Assembly: GCA_965247505.1 (NCBI GenBank)
Contig: OZ252020.1
Coordinates: 4,641,182 to 4,705,181 of the forward strand
Origin: CAIYRG01 sp965247505
Lineage (GTDB): Bacteria; Pseudomonadota; Alphaproteobacteria; Micropepsales; Micropepsaceae
DNA length: 64,000 nucleotides
Reading direction: 5' to 3'
Part shown: positions 16,291-24,884 of the stretch, one piece after another
How the letters are laid out: each line of letters begins with the position of its first letter
How positions within the stretch are numbered: the first letter of the stretch is position 1
Made by a program: the position numbers and the translations under genes
Notes under the pieces: generated by a model
Seen by the model: the letters and a program-made list of their open reading frames with translations, nothing else
Database searches by the model: none
What the model was told of the DNA's origin: nothing

Positions 16291-17310
16291 GTGAGAAGAA
16301 GGTTTCTTGTCATCAGCGCAGCAATCATGGGCGCGAGCGTATTTATGGCGCTGCCAATCGTTGCACAAGCGCAAACAAATATTGAAATCGAAGAATGGGA
16401 GGTGCCGTGGGGCGGCGGCCCGCGCGATCCTTTCGTCGAAAACTCAAATTCGATTTGGTTCGTTGGCCAGGGCGGACATTATCTTGGCCATCTCGAAGTG
16501 GCCTCGGGCGAATTCAGCAAAGTGGATTTGCCGCGCGGAACCGGCCCACACAACACCATCGTCGCCGATGACGGCAAGGTTTGGTACACGGGCAACCGTG
16601 TCGGCTCCATCGGATATTACGACCCTTCAAACGGCGAGCTCACCGTAATCGACATGCCCGACCCTGCGGCGCGTGATCCGCACACTTTGGTGTTTGATGA
16701 TGCGGGCGATATCTGGTTCACAGTGCAGGGCGGAAATTTTTTCGGCAAGCTCGATACCGAAACACACGACATTGAGCTTGTTGAATCCAAAACGCGCCGC
16801 TCGCTCCCCTACGGTATCAAGATCGCAGCAGATGGCGTCGTGTGGTCGGTGCTTTTGGGGACAAACAAGCTCGCGCGGGTCGATCCTGAAACGATGGAGA
16901 TCAGCGAAATCACCTTGCCGCGCGCGGGTACGCGTCCACGCCGCATCGAAATCACCTCGGACGGTCGCATTTGGTATGTCGATTATTCGGGTGGCTATCT
17001 CGGCGCCTATAATCCGAGCAATAGCGAAATCAAAGAGTGGGAGGTGCCGGGTGGTGGACGTGCTGCGCCCTATGGCATGGCCGTGGACTCATCAGATCGC
17101 ATTTGGTTCGTGCACCGCGACGGGGCGCCGGGACAATTCACAGGTTTCGATTCCAAAACCGAAAGTTTCATCGGCTCGGCTCAGATTCCCTCTTTTGCCG
17201 ATGTGCGCGGAGGCGCCGTGCGCCATATGGATTACGATCCCGCAACGGGCGCGATCTGGTTCGGAGCCGATACTGGTACGATTGGACGGGCCATCGTCAC
17301 ACCGCGCTAA
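16291..17310 (+). CDS. secreted Vgb-like (virginiamycin B lyase-type) beta-propeller protein
   Basis: 339 residues from GTG behind AAGGAG. A signal peptide (FLVISAAIMGASVFMALPIV, then AQAQ) precedes a seven-bladed-type propeller made of repeats such as IWFVGQGGHYLGHL, VWYTGNRVGSIGYYD, IWFTVQGGNFFGKLD, VWSVLLGTNKLARVD, IWYVDYSGGYLGAY and IWFVHRDGAPGQFTG. These resemble virginiamycin B lyase and SMP-30/NHL-like lyases. Many such proteins are not antibiotic lyases, and the neighbours here (quinoprotein, haem-c propeller proteins) argue for a role in substrate handling or an associated electron-transfer scaffold. It ends just before a strong terminator. Confidence 0.8.
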   Translation: MRRRFLVISAAIMGASVFMALPIVAQAQTNIEIEEWEVPWGGGPRDPFVENSNSIWFVGQGGHYLGHLEVASGEFSKVDLPRGTGPHNTIVADDGKVWYTGNRVGSIGYYDPSNGELTVIDMPDPAARDPHTLVFDDAGDIWFTVQGGNFFGKLDTETHDIELVESKTRRSLPYGIKIAADGVVWSVLLGTNKLARVDPETMEISEITLPRAGTRPRRIEITSDGRIWYVDYSGGYLGAYNPSNSEIKEWEVPGGGRAAPYGMAVDSSDRIWFVHRDGAPGQFTGFDSKTESFIGSAQIPSFADVRGGAVRHMDYDPATGAIWFGADTGTIGRAIVTPR

Positions 17311-17326
17311 GGCGCAAAGACTTAAA

Positions 17327-17355
17327 AAAGAAGGCGCTCGGTGAGCGCCTTCTTT
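17327..17355. terminator. Rho-independent terminator between convergent genes
   Basis: A perfect 13-bp stem (AAAGAAGGCGCTC at 17327-17339, GAGCGCCTTCTTT at 17343-17355) with a GGT loop. An A-run lies on the left and a T-run on the right, so it can act in both directions, ending the Vgb-like gene and haem protein copy 2. Confidence 0.9.
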
Positions 17356-17378
17356 AGCTCTTTATCTGATTTACGGCG

Positions 17379-19526
17379 TTATTTCGCCAATGGATCTGGG
17401 CGCAGCTGGAAATGGGCGACAAGCGGCTTGGTCCCTGCCCCGCCTTCGATCAGCCACGGCGTGCGGTCGCCATTGGCCATCCACAGCCCACGGCCCTTCC
17501 AGCCGGCGTCGGGATCATCGATGCGTCCGTCAAAACCCTTCGAAAACCAGCCCAGCGGGTAGGGAACGCGCAGCATTACCATCTCGCCATCCACGAGGGC
17601 TGCAATGCCGTCATTGAGATTGGCGGTCGACATCGGCACGTCTTCGCCGAGGCCAAACGTGTTGTGCTGATCGACCCAGGAATAATAGCTCGACTCCGCG
17701 CTGTTCTCGCCGATGCCGCGAAAGCCCGGGCCGGGATATTGATAGAAGGCCCAGCCTTCCGGGCAATGATCGCCGGTTGCCTCAGGGCCGTTCAGCGGTC
17801 CGGTACATAGTCTGCGGTCGAAGCTTGCCAAATGCCCGCTCGATGCCGACACCCAAACGACACCGTTCTTATCGATGTCGCCGCCGCGCAATCCGAAACC
17901 TTCTTGGGGCAGATTATAAACCTCGGCAATCGCCGTTTCGGGTGGATTGGGGCCTGGATCGATCCTTGCTACGCCCGCTGTTCCGCCGAACACGCCAACC
18001 GTTCCCCAGATGGAACCATCGGCGGGATTAGGCATGACGGCATAGAAGCCGCCATTGATGCGCTTATCCATTGTCGGATCCACCGGATCATTCGGTTCGA
18101 CATAGGCGTCGCGCTGGCCATTGCCGTTGGTGTCGAGAATAAACGCCGTCCAACCTTGCGAGGCCGCCGCGTCGCCGGTCTCGTCGAACATCTTGGTGTT
18201 AAGCCATCCGACTACCTGCCCGCCGCCGCTCGTCCACAACGTATCGTTTTCATCGTAGCCGAACTGCAAATGATGATTGGAAAAGCAAACATCGACATAT
18301 TCGTATTCGAGCGTATTCGGATCGAAAACGGTGATGCGCCGGCCAGCACCCTCCAACGGGAATAGCTGGGCTGAGGGATGATCGGAACCCGCCTTACAGA
18401 ATGCCGAATTATCCCGCTCTTTAAATTGCGCTGAGAGCCAAGCGCGGCCATCGCGCCCAAACATCGCATTGTGATTGAAAACCTTCGAATCCCACAATGG
18501 CTCGTCGCCCCAATAGGGTGAGGCCATAAGCGGCGGATCTCCTTCGGCAACCGGCGCACCTTCCTCTGTCGGCGCGCGGAAAACCGTCGCGGTATTGTTC
18601 ACCGGATCCAAGAGCGGCAGATTGTCGGAGCTCAGTTCCGGCGAGCCGATGAGCAGCCCATAGGCATTGACCGTGGGATCGCGCTTATCCGTGGAAATCG
18701 CGTCGTGGAGATAATGTTGCTCGTCCATCCAATCGCGGATGGTGATGACGATATTACGCTCGACGCCTTGGGGACGCTCAGGCTTAGCAAATGGAAGCTC
18801 GCCCGCGGCAACGGCATCGGTCCAGTTGCCGAGATCTTCGAGCGGTGCACCGCCAAGTGCACCTGCCATTTGCCGCATCATCTGACCGCCCGCCTGACCG
18901 GATTGAATACGGCGTATCCAAGCTTCGGAGCCGTGGAGGTCGCCGAGCGATTCGGGCATGGTCCGGGTCGACAATTGGCCAAGCTGATGGCAGCCGACGC
19001 AGCCATTACTCTTCATCCGCGCCTGATAGCTCTCATAGCTGGTATTTTCAGGGATAAGCTCGTTAGCCTCGAACTCTTCACGCGTCGGCATGTTGAGCAT
19101 CGAATACCAATAGATCGCGGGATAATAATGCGCCGCTTCGGCTTCGCTGGCCGCTGGAATTGCCATGATGTTCACATTACTGCCTGGCGTGCTAACCGCC
19201 TTCGCAGAATCGGAAAGGCCATAACCGCGCGCCCAAACATCATAATTTGCCTCGGGCAAATCGGGCAGCACATAGCGGCCTTCATCATCGGTCACGACGA
19301 TCTTGATGTAGCGCACATCCAGATCATTGGTCTCTGCGATGACCCAGACACCGGCTTCGGGTCCGTTAGGTCCGCTTACGACGCCACCAATATCGTCCGC
19401 ATCGATCGCAACGGCATCGCCACCGCCGCCGGCCATGCCGCCGCCGGCCATGCCTCCTTGCGTGGCATACCAAATGCCGCCGCCTACAAGGATCGCACCA
19501 CCGATAAGATATAAGGATTTGCTCAT
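17379..19526 (-). CDS. membrane-anchored haem-c / carboxypeptidase-regulatory-like / beta-propeller protein (copy 2)
   Basis: 715 residues, paralogous to the protein at 11006-13186 along its whole length. It has an N-terminal anchor (SLYLIGGAILVGGGIWY) and a Gly/Met-rich linker (GGMAGGGMAGGGG). The beta-sandwich contains IGGVVSGPNGPEAGVWVIAE and DDEGRYVLPDLPEANY. The haem site is CVGCH at Cys176-His180. The propeller part has TLWTSGGGQVVGW, the calcium-like loop LDTNGNGQRDA and WVDQHNTFGLGEDVP. ATG 19526 follows the same GGAGGCGGG leader as copy 1. Shared blocks include RGDPTV-like DKRDPTVNAYG, AGSDHPSAQLFP, GPEATGDHCPEGWAFY and GRIDDPDAGWKGRGLW. The two copies flank the quinoprotein on the same strand and may be alternative or paired electron acceptors. 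Confidence 0.8.
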   Translation of the reverse strand: MSKSLYLIGGAILVGGGIWYATQGGMAGGGMAGGGGDAVAIDADDIGGVVSGPNGPEAGVWVIAETNDLDVRYIKIVVTDDEGRYVLPDLPEANYDVWARGYGLSDSAKAVSTPGSNVNIMAIPAASEAEAAHYYPAIYWYSMLNMPTREEFEANELIPENTSYESYQARMKSNGCVGCHQLGQLSTRTMPESLGDLHGSEAWIRRIQSGQAGGQMMRQMAGALGGAPLEDLGNWTDAVAAGELPFAKPERPQGVERNIVITIRDWMDEQHYLHDAISTDKRDPTVNAYGLLIGSPELSSDNLPLLDPVNNTATVFRAPTEEGAPVAEGDPPLMASPYWGDEPLWDSKVFNHNAMFGRDGRAWLSAQFKERDNSAFCKAGSDHPSAQLFPLEGAGRRITVFDPNTLEYEYVDVCFSNHHLQFGYDENDTLWTSGGGQVVGWLNTKMFDETGDAAASQGWTAFILDTNGNGQRDAYVEPNDPVDPTMDKRINGGFYAVMPNPADGSIWGTVGVFGGTAGVARIDPGPNPPETAIAEVYNLPQEGFGLRGGDIDKNGVVWVSASSGHLASFDRRLCTGPLNGPEATGDHCPEGWAFYQYPGPGFRGIGENSAESSYYSWVDQHNTFGLGEDVPMSTANLNDGIAALVDGEMVMLRVPYPLGWFSKGFDGRIDDPDAGWKGRGLWMANGDRTPWLIEGGAGTKPLVAHFQLRPDPLAK

Positions 19527-19727
19527 TGCCCGCCTCCGGAAAATCGTTAGCTGCAAGTAGCAGCTTTTCACGTGAAATGTGAGATCATATTTTTGCGATT
19601 TGAAGCATCACATCATCAAAATGGTACGATTTTTGGCGGCTCGGCCCCCAAGAACCGCTGTGGTTCCAAGAAATTACCAAATAACCACTCCAAAAACTCC
19701 GCCATATGGAGCTTGGCGTGAACCGGC

Positions 19728-20315
19728 TTAAGCCTGGGCTTCAAGCGCCTTGCGCCGGCTCTTGATAAAAATTCTACGCAACATCGGCGCGAACGCCTCG
19801 AGCGGCATGGCGTCAAAACTCGGATCGAATGCGCATTGATCGAACGCTTCACAAAAATGCGCCGTTTGCTCGAAACAAGGATGCCCGCGGAACCGTTCCC
19901 GCGCGTTCCGGTCGCCACCAAAATATTGATAGAAATAATAGCCTTCAAAAATATTGTGACGAGAGATCATCCAGTGGTTTTGCGGTGAAACGAAACGCTT
20001 CAATATGGAGGCAGCAACCGCCGCATGATCGTGCGGTCCTATCGTGTAGCCGATATCATGAAGCAGGGCGCACACCACATATTCTTCGTCCATGCCGGCG
20101 CCATGGGCGAGTGTCGCCGATTGAAGCGAATGGGCGAGGCGGTCGATTGGAAATCCCCAATGCTCGCCTTCCAACTGTTTAAGATGTAGCAAAATACGAT
20201 CGGGCAGAGCTTGGTTATATACCTTCTTCGCAACCGAGATTTTAGCCCAATCCTCAGGCGTACCTTCAATCATCGCGCCAAAACTTGCGCGCTCTTCCGT
20301 CACATCATTTGCCAT
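19728..20315 (-). CDS. HD-domain metal-dependent protein
   Basis: A 195-residue HD-fold protein. The metal ligand series is complete: His62 (AHSLQSA), His86-Asp87 (LLHDIGY), His95/His97 (GPHDHAA), His120 (SRHNIFEGYYFY) and Asp159 (CEAFDQCAFDP). The pattern YYFYQYFGGDRNARERFRGH is shared by a group of HD proteins annotated as phosphohydrolases. The general ligand layout also resembles the di-iron HD oxygenase PhnZ. Sequence alone does not decide between hydrolase and oxygenase. It is divergent from the GNAT gene that follows. Confidence 0.75.
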   Translation of the reverse strand: MANDVTEERASFGAMIEGTPEDWAKISVAKKVYNQALPDRILLHLKQLEGEHWGFPIDRLAHSLQSATLAHGAGMDEEYVVCALLHDIGYTIGPHDHAAVAASILKRFVSPQNHWMISRHNIFEGYYFYQYFGGDRNARERFRGHPCFEQTAHFCEAFDQCAFDPSFDAMPLEAFAPMLRRIFIKSRRKALEAQA

Positions 20316-20400
20316 GCGCTTATCCGTGAATTTTTACAATCATACAAGAAGCCGGAGGGACCGTAAAACCAGGAGACAGAATGAGTTTGCACCATTAGAC

Positions 20401-20718
20401 ATGGGCAAAGAAAGAGACGAACGGCGAACCGGTATGCGGGCCCTTAGCGACAAGACACTCCTGGAATGTGCACTGGTTTCAGAGCGCAACTATTTTGAGC
20501 TCGCGGCCAATATACGCTCTGGCGATAACTATTTCTTCGCGACTATTCCAGGTCTGGAGACCCTGCCGGGAGCGGCTGCGTGTATTCTCGACAGCGAGAA
20601 ACTGATTTCGCGCAAGCAATCTGACGCAATCATTACCAATACGATTAGCGAAGTCGAAGACGCGTTCAAATGTGCCGGTGCAACTACTGCACGGATTTAC
20701 ATTAACGAGACTGAGTAA
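20401..20718 (+). pseudogene. GNAT-type acetyltransferase, N-terminal piece (frame lost at a poly-A run)
   Basis: A 105-codon frame with MRALSDKTLLECALVSERNY, TIPGLETLPGAAACILDSEK and EVEDAFKCAGATTARIYINE. This matches the usual N-terminal half of a longer GNAT protein, whose next element (RLMKEKGYRRRAEL) is found immediately downstream in another frame. The stop TAA overlaps a run of eight As (20717-20724). One extra base there would fuse the two frames. An alternative start lies at ATG 20434. A short frame (MSLHH) with a good ribosome site (CAGGAGACAG) lies just upstream at 20381. Confidence 0.6.
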
Positions 20719-20732
20719 AAAAAATCCGTCTG

Positions 20733-21259
20733 ATGAAAGAGAAGGGCTACCGTCGGCGGGCCGAACTCATTCACGCCTTTGACCTCGTTCCGAGCTATCT
20801 AGACGACCAGAGCCATTCCAACTGGATGAAAGTTTCATCCGACAGCGATTGGAAAAAAAGGTGGAAATTCAGACCCCCGCGTCCAAGGCAAGCGACGGAT
20901 ACGCATCAAACCCCGAACAATGGATTTCTCTCGAACGGCAGAAGGCAAAGACCGGCAAGATCGATTTTTGGATTTACGCTTTGAGTGGACAAACAGATGA
21001 ACGCGCGATTGCAACTACGGGACTTATGCGCTGCGCGGATGGCGTGATGAGAATTAAGAATTACTTTGTTCGATCTGATGTTCGCCGCAAAGGTATCGGC
21101 AAGATGGCTCTACAGCACCTCTTGCGCCTGTTGGCGTGTGAGGGCGAAAGTGCCGTTGTCGTTCTTTCGGTCGAGGGTTCTGCGGGTCAGCGTTTTTATC
21201 AATCCGCCGGTGCGCGGGAGATTGGCCGCATCTTCGAATGCTCGCGCGCGATGTTATGA
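20733..21259 (+). pseudogene. GNAT-type acetyltransferase, C-terminal part with a second frameshift
   Basis: The 20733-20850 frame (KEKGYRRRAELIHAFDLVPS, then SSDSDWKK) continues in a different frame from about 20853 (KVEIQTPASKASDGYASNPE and onward to 21259). The switch lies in a run of seven As (20853-20859); eight would join them. The C-terminal part is a proper acetyl-CoA-binding GNAT core: IKNYFVRSDVRRKGIGKMAL (the RxxGxG/A loop), then VVVLSVEGSAGQRFYQSAGA. With the preceding piece this would be a protein of about 285 residues. It may be a decayed gene, a slippage-expressed gene or a sequencing artefact. It overlaps the next gene by ATGA. Confidence 0.65.
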
Positions 21260-22020
21260 GGACTGTTCTAACCACCATGCGTATCGATCAAACAGGAAAA
21301 TCACTGGAAGCTATCGTCGACGCCTACCGTTCGCTTGGCGTAATTGCGATCAGAAATTTCTTCTCCCCTCCGCGCACTAGAGAATTGGCAAAGCAGGCTG
21401 ACGATCTGCTCGCCAAATATAGTGACGGCCAATTAGATTCTGCCCGGATTGCCTATCGTCCCGCAATCAATGGCGGCCGGATTTTTGAGCGCTTCGACCC
21501 GGTGTGCGACATTGCTCCTGCATATGAAGCGGTCGCAAACGAGCCGCGCATAGTCGAGCTGGCCGAAGGGCTCATTGGAGGCAAATCGTTCTTGCTGAAA
21601 GACAAACTTCTCTACAAGCTCCAAGGCGACAAAGGTTATGCGCTTCAGCAGGATTATTCCTATTACGATTTGAGCGAAGAACACAAAGACCAGGTTGCAA
21701 CGATCGCGATCGCAATTGACGATGTTTCGCAAGAGGATGGCGGTTTGACGTTTGCCGTAGGCTGCCATGACGAGATTCAGCCAGCGCCGCTAGAACACCC
21801 TAAAGATGTCGATCCATCAGCAATAACCGGCGCAAAGATATGGGAGGCGGTTATTTCAAAGGGAAGCCTTATCGCGTTTCATGGCTTGACGCCGCATAGC
21901 AGCGGAGCAAACCGCTCTCCCAATGCACGCCGTGTTCTTTATCTAACCTATTCCCTTCGAGAATTTAGCCATCTTCGCAAGAGATATTACGAGATGCGGG
22001 TAGCAGCGTCGCGCTCATAG
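21256..22020 (+). CDS. phytanoyl-CoA dioxygenase (PhyH) family protein with altered metal site
   Basis: A 254-residue Fe(II)/2-oxoglutarate oxygenase-fold protein. I start it at ATG 21256, which overlaps the GNAT stop as ATGA and implies translational coupling; ATG 21277 is an alternative. The fold markers are GVIAIRNFFSP, LLYKLQGDKGYALQQDYSYY, DDVSQEDGGLTFAVGCH and LIAFHGLTPHSSGANRSPN. The normal HxD iron motif (HQD) reads QQD here, so the first His ligand is replaced by Gln. The distal His (PHSSGAN) and the following Arg region are present. Either the enzyme is inactive, uses a changed metal site, or has lost catalysis with the rest of the locus. Its 3' end abuts that of the convergent ATP-grasp gene. 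Confidence 0.75.
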   Translation: MRTVLTTMRIDQTGKSLEAIVDAYRSLGVIAIRNFFSPPRTRELAKQADDLLAKYSDGQLDSARIAYRPAINGGRIFERFDPVCDIAPAYEAVANEPRIVELAEGLIGGKSFLLKDKLLYKLQGDKGYALQQDYSYYDLSEEHKDQVATIAIAIDDVSQEDGGLTFAVGCHDEIQPAPLEHPKDVDPSAITGAKIWEAVISKGSLIAFHGLTPHSSGANRSPNARRVLYLTYSLREFSHLRKRYYEMRVAASRS

Positions 22021-23382
22021 CGCGTTTATCGCTGCAAGTAATTCTTCGTCCAACAAACCGGGAAGTGCCGGCACAATGCATTTCGTCGCGTTGTTCATGA
22101 CAAGATCGTGTACTTCTGAAGTCAATTCTTCCTGTTGGGCAATTATTGCTAATTCGTAGCTTGTGTGCGGCACACCATATTTCGCGATCTCCAGCACTGT
22201 GCTGCTTACCACCAGGGCCTCGCAGGTTGCGTCGAGCAGCAATCCTAAAATTCGCGCGGGCAATTCCGCGTTGCCGGCGAAACGTCTTTGGCCGGCAAGA
22301 AATGTCTCCGTAGAGTTGGTCCGACCAACGCGTTTGCCACCCGCGCTCAAATGCTTGGAGATTTGATCGGCCAGTTTATCCGCTCCACCGACGACAAGGA
22401 TGCTGGGTATGCGGCCATCCTCGGCACGAGGAAACTTCGTACGCATCACCACGAGCGCCAAATCGTTGCCGGTCCCAGGATTGGGATTCACTTCGATAAT
22501 CGCACAAGGAATTTCAGTCCAAGATTTTGTAATGTCGGGTGTAATAAAGTCGACACCTGCCGCATCAAGGTGAAAATTCTGAGCAACCGCTTCAGCCATC
22601 GCAACATTGTCGTTGTGAACAATATCCGTAACGTCTTCACGGTGCCCACCTGTCTTCAAATTTGAGGTCCCTGAAAGACGCAAAGACTTTCCCTGGGGCG
22701 GGCGGTCTTGCGGTGCAAAGCCTTGTTTGCGCAACAAAGCGATCATCCTGTCGTCAATCGTCAATTCGTAGACGTAGTCCCCTGCAGCTTTCGCCTCGCG
22801 GCGTCGGACATTGTCCTCTGCAATGATTTCCGCGATCGAGTGTTCACCATCCCCGGTGATACTTGCCGGTACGAGCCGGCTTACCCGAAGCATCTTCCCA
22901 CCAAAGACATTAAGCCGGTATTCGTCGCCCGGCACAAAGCGTTCAACAATTACGCCACCGCTTTGTGACAGACGCGACGCGGTCGCGGATGCACGTTCGA
23001 GTTCTGCGTCGTTTTCAATTCCGACGGACACCCCCATCGCGCCGTTGCGGTCGAGCGGTTTTACGACTAACGGAGCACCTAATCTCGCCGCTGTGCGCCG
23101 CACGGCGGCTAAGTTTCGCACAACCTCGTGTTCGACACTGGGATAGCCGAGCCGCTTTATGAGCCAATTGCTGTCGGCCTTGCTCTGCGCAAGCTTATAG
23201 CCGGTGACTGAATCTCTTTCGTTGGTTGCCTCGGAGTAGCGCACGCTCCGCGCGCCTTGGCCGTAGGAAAGAGCATTTGTCCCCGGTGCCAGCTCGTAAA
23301 CCGGTATTCCGCAGGTTTTCGCGGCCATAATACTAGGCGGAGGAAACCGTTCCGAACCGATATGTGTGCGCGAGCTGGCCAA
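22015..23382 (-). pseudogene. cyanophycin-synthetase-like ATP-grasp ligase, main part
   Basis: About 455 codons with strong similarity to the ATP-grasp half of cyanophycin synthetase (CphA): SVTGYKLAQSKADSNWLIKR, LGAPLVVKPLDRNGAMGVSV, IVERFVPGDEYRLNVFGGKM, GDGEHSIAEIIAEDN and IEVNPNPGTGNDL. The C-terminal segment (ILVVGGADKLADQISKHL) resembles only the tail of the Mur-ligase-like half, so the normal second ATPase domain is missing. Such shortened relatives usually join amino acids or make small peptides rather than cyanophycin. The first native residues lie in the overlapping frame at 23333-23815; the two are joined by a frameshift near a TTT at about 23353. It converges with the PhyH gene. 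Confidence 0.7.
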
Positions 23383-23815
23383 GCTGGCCGAATAGCGGCG
23401 TCACCCGCGATATGTCGGCGGACGGGTCTGCTGCCCGAGCGAACACAGCGTTTGCGATTTCTACGGCCGCCCGGACCGCAAATCGCCCTTTCGACGCGTT
23501 GAAGAAGCCCACGGCAATTCGGACCAAGCCACTTTCATTTTGCGATACGTCGGAGGATAGGCCCTGCGGCTGGTTGGTTTCCTGCCAAGAAAGTGCAAGC
23601 GCCGCAGCTAGGCCGGGATAGTCAATTGCCTCGCCGACCAATGCGATTGGGGCAGGCCCGGAAATGTTGAGTATTTCGCCAAGCAGCATTTTCACTCGGG
23701 CGAGCGCCAAGGACGCGGAATAGGGATTCGGAAATTCTGCGATAGCAGCCGCAAACGGAACAATGAGGTTAGGTCCCTCATAGAGGCTTATCGCGATCTC
23801 TTGTCCGCTCGACAT
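23333..23815 (-). pseudogene. cyanophycin-synthetase-like ligase, N-terminal domain in shifted frame
   Basis: 160 codons starting MSSGQEIAISLYEGPNLIVP. The YEGPN motif and the following alpha/beta region (RIAVGFFNASKGRFAVRAAV, FGQLGQLAHTYRFG) correspond to the N-terminal domain of CphA-like ligases. The downstream gene contains the expected continuation (PPPSIMAAKTCGIPVYELAP) in the neighbouring frame. Removing one T from the TTT near 23353 would give one continuous protein of about 600 residues. Mutation or sequencing error are both possible. Confidence 0.65.
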
Positions 23816-23947
23816 CCATTGCTCCGCACGGCAATACCGCTATGCTAACCCCGGGGAGGCAAGCACCTCAGCGTGGCACTTGTTCCCGCTTTTTTTTCAT
23901 AGCCCAATTCATTTTTTTGTCAGGCTACCGTCACTATTGCGGAAAGG

Positions 23948-24466
23948 CTATTGCGGCGGCGGAGCACCGTCATCGCGCACTTGGCTTAAATCCGACATGC
24001 GGCAAACCCAATTGCCGTTTGTTTCCTGGTAGCACGCGCCGGAAGCTTCCTCCTCTAGGAAGGTTTCGCAGCTTGTGCCTTCATTCGTGCCGTCCAGCAC
24101 ATGGCAGTTATAGCGCAAAAGGCTTCCGCTGATCGGGTAGATCAAAGCGCTTGTGTCAATGTTGTCGTAATAGTCACGCTGCGGATCGTGCGCGCGGCCT
24201 TCGCCCGAAATTTCCGCGGTCATATTCTCAGCAAGATAGAGCCGGCCATCGCCGATCCCTTCCATGGTGCAACGAAGGTGATAGAGGAGCTGCTCTTCAT
24301 CAAGAGGACCTTCAGCCGGCTGGGTACGGTCTGGGCAAATCACGGGCGGGCGCGCGCCATATTCCGTACCGATTCCTTGTTGTGCGGCGGCGCTAAGCGA
24401 ATAAGCGACAAACGCGAATGCACTGAACGTAAGCCCAATTACGAGATTTCCCGTGGAATACTTCAT
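23948..24466 (-). CDS. secreted protein of unknown function
   Basis: A 172-residue exported protein. ATG 24466 lies 7 bases after GGAG and opens a signal peptide (NLVIGLTFSAFAFVAYSLSA, then AAQ). The mature part has six cysteines (CPDRTQ, HLRCTME, YNCHV, SCETF, CYQ, VCRMS), suggesting three disulfides, and the conserved-looking segment EGPLDEEQLLYHLRCTMEGI. I do not recognise the family. No operon partner is obvious; the neighbour downstream is the convergent small-molecule locus. Confidence 0.65.
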   Translation of the reverse strand: MKYSTGNLVIGLTFSAFAFVAYSLSAAAQQGIGTEYGARPPVICPDRTQPAEGPLDEEQLLYHLRCTMEGIGDGRLYLAENMTAEISGEGRAHDPQRDYYDNIDTSALIYPISGSLLRYNCHVLDGTNEGTSCETFLEEEASGACYQETNGNWVCRMSDLSQVRDDGAPPPQ

Positions 24467-24584
24467 CAATTTCTCCAGTCCTTTTCGGCCAGAGCATATT
24501 CAGCTCTGGGGCCCCTGCTCCACCTGCAGCGTAACCCAGTCTCGGGGCTGCCCGCAACGAAGGGGGAATTTCCGCCCAGCGCTC

Positions 24585-24758
24585 TATTCCGTTTCGGGAA
24601 TTTCGCCGAGGGTCGTACCGTCCTCACGCACGAGATAGCCCAGTTGGGCGCCATAAGACCCATCTTTCAATTGCCAGACATGGGCTTCTCTCCAGATTCG
24701 CCTACTCGCTTGCTACACGCGGATAGCGATTTTTTCTTCGAATTCATAGTGTTCGTAC
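24585..24758 (-). pseudogene. possible degraded small gene with internal TAG
   Basis: One frame reads YEHYEFEEKIAIRV, then TAG, then RRIWREAHVWQLKDGSYGAQ and LGYLVREDGTTLGEIPETE before a proper stop at 24585. The composition is protein-like on both sides of the TAG, suggesting a nonsense mutation. No good start codon is visible. I do not recognise the family. Confidence 0.35.
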
Positions 24759-24767
24759 CAAATCTCA

Positions 24768-24884
24768 CTAAGGCAGTTTTGGGCGATCGCATTCTGGCGT
24801 GTGCTCGACCAGGCCGCGGCGAACAAGCTTTTCCCAGGCCTCTTCAGCGTCATCACAAAATGTAAATAGCTCCATATCTTCAGG
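24768..24884 (-). pseudogene. C-terminal fragment of a LOG/TIGR00730-like Rossmann protein
   Basis: The last 38 codons of a gene whose 5' part was removed by IS6-A copy 1. The peptide PEDMELFTFCDDAEEAWEKL then VRRGLVEHTPECDRPKLP resembles the C-terminus of LOG-family nucleoside 5'-monophosphate phosphoribohydrolases. The fragment begins exactly at the IS end. Confidence 0.5.

Noticed and set aside
16291..17310. Antibiotic resistance (streptogramin lyase) function for the Vgb-like gene.
   Set aside because: The fold is shared by many unrelated propeller proteins and the neighbourhood is redox-related; resistance is not supported.
19728..22020. HD protein plus PhyH protein as a PhnZ/PhnY phosphonate-degrading pair.
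   Set aside because: The genes are not in one operon, the PhyH protein lacks the first iron-binding His, and the HD protein has the conserved features of a different HD group.
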